From positions 1-6,410 of the forward strand of contig JBBQVP010000226.1 of NCBI GenBank assembly GCA_038211455.1: a stretch of 6,410 nucleotides of DNA. Reading direction: 5' to 3'. The notes under the pieces are model-generated. The model searched no databases. It was not told the origin of the DNA and saw only the letters and a list, made by a program, of their open reading frames with translations. Of the stretch, positions 5,862 through 6,410 are shown piece by piece; position 1 is the first letter of the stretch; every line of letters starts with the position of its first letter. The DNA is from SZAS-79 sp038211455. Its GTDB lineage: Bacteria > Pseudomonadota > Gammaproteobacteria > Burkholderiales > SG8-39. The position numbers were made by a program, and so were the translations under genes.

Positions 5862-6410
5862 ATGCGTGACGCAGGAAGCGCGGGCGGGTCACTACCGGGC
5901 AAGCGCTATTGGCTGTTGCTGGTAAAGATTTCCATATCAATCGTGCTGGGAATCTACCTCTTCACCAAAGTTGATATCTCGGGCATGTTCGGTCGAATGC
6001 GCGAAGTCCCCGCGCTGAGCATTGCCCTGGCTTTTCTGATGATCCTGCTGCAGTCGGCAATGTCGGCGCTGCGCTGGTTCGGCGTCGTCCGCGCGATCGG
6101 CAAATTCCTGCGCCTCGCCGACGCCATGCGAATCACCTTTGTGAGTCTCTTTTTCAATCAGTTTCTCCCGGCCTCCGTCGGTGCCGACCTGGTCAGGATG
6201 TGGCAATCCAAGCGGGCCGGACTGTCCCTAGCAACCGCGGTATCCAGCGTCATGCTGGAGCGCCTTGGGAACCTCTTCTGCGTCGTCGCCATGTCATCCT
6301 TCACCATGTTCGCATGGTCACGCGAGATGGACCGGCCTTTGATGCGTCAAGGGTTCGTGGTCGTTGGCATCGCCAGCATCGCCATGCTGGCACTTCTACT
6401 TTCTCTGGAC
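5862..6410 (+). CDS. Flippase-like integral membrane protein, LPG-synthase TM / UPF0104 family (3' end cut by window edge)
   Basis: Read from ATG at 5862, the frame is open for 183 residues to the window end. A short polar N-terminus is followed by hydrophobic segments at about 16-35, 51-70, 136-151 and 164-182, with a further moderately hydrophobic stretch near 91-105. The family signature is clear: SLFFNQFLPASVGADLVRMW at 95-114, followed by the SVMLERLGNL motif at 129-138. These match the lysylphosphatidylglycerol synthase TM-region family (Pfam PF03706, also annotated as flippase-like domain). Full-length members have about 300-340 residues, so roughly half is visible. Members are inner-membrane proteins; some are the membrane half of MprF, while stand-alone ones are common in glycan and lipid loci and are mostly uncharacterised. 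A role in moving or modifying lipid-linked glycans is inference. It is divergent from the methyltransferase operon and has a good GGGGAG ribosome site. Confidence 0.85.
   Translation, partial: MRDAGSAGGSLPGKRYWLLLVKISISIVLGIYLFTKVDISGMFGRMREVPALSIALAFLMILLQSAMSALRWFGVVRAIGKFLRLADAMRITFVSLFFNQFLPASVGADLVRMWQSKRAGLSLATAVSSVMLERLGNLFCVVAMSSFTMFAWSREMDRPLMRQGFVVVGIASIAMLALLLSLD

Overview
This window looks like part of a surface-glycan (O-antigen, capsule or exopolysaccharide) biosynthesis region from a GC-rich Gram-negative bacterium, most likely a proteobacterium. That placement rests on base composition, gene families and compact operon layout. Nothing in the window fixes the genus.

Layout: almost everything from the left edge to about 5737 is one tightly packed minus-strand transcription unit of six genes. 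In transcription order they are a TylF/MycF-type O-methyltransferase (5737 to 4913), a two-part C-methyltransferase with an N-terminal zinc motif (4841 to 3636), a phytanoyl-CoA-dioxygenase-like Fe(II)/2-oxoglutarate oxygenase (3619 to 2915), a small class I SAM methyltransferase (2853 to 2149), an RmlD-like NAD(P)-dependent sugar-nucleotide reductase (2149 to 1274), and a cytidylyltransferase/PfkB-kinase fusion that runs off the left edge (1265 to beyond 1). Junctions are 71, 16, 61, -1 and 8 bases. A 124-base divergent spacer (5738-5861) separates this unit from a plus-strand gene for a flippase-like integral membrane protein of the LPG-synthase TM family (5862 to beyond 6410).

How the genes may work together (inference): the kinase/nucleotidyltransferase would phosphorylate and nucleotide-activate a sugar or polyol. 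The reductase, C-methyltransferase, oxygenase and two further methyltransferases would then reduce, C-methylate, hydroxylate and O-methylate it, or the finished glycan. The result would be a rare, heavily decorated residue. No glycosyltransferase, dehydratase or polymerase is visible, so the substrate cannot be named.

The most notable points are the domain order of the kinase fusion (nucleotidyltransferase first, kinase second, the reverse of HldE), the enzyme combination, and an altered active-site segment in the C-methyltransferase. No RNA genes, mobile elements, CRISPR arrays or clear terminators were seen.
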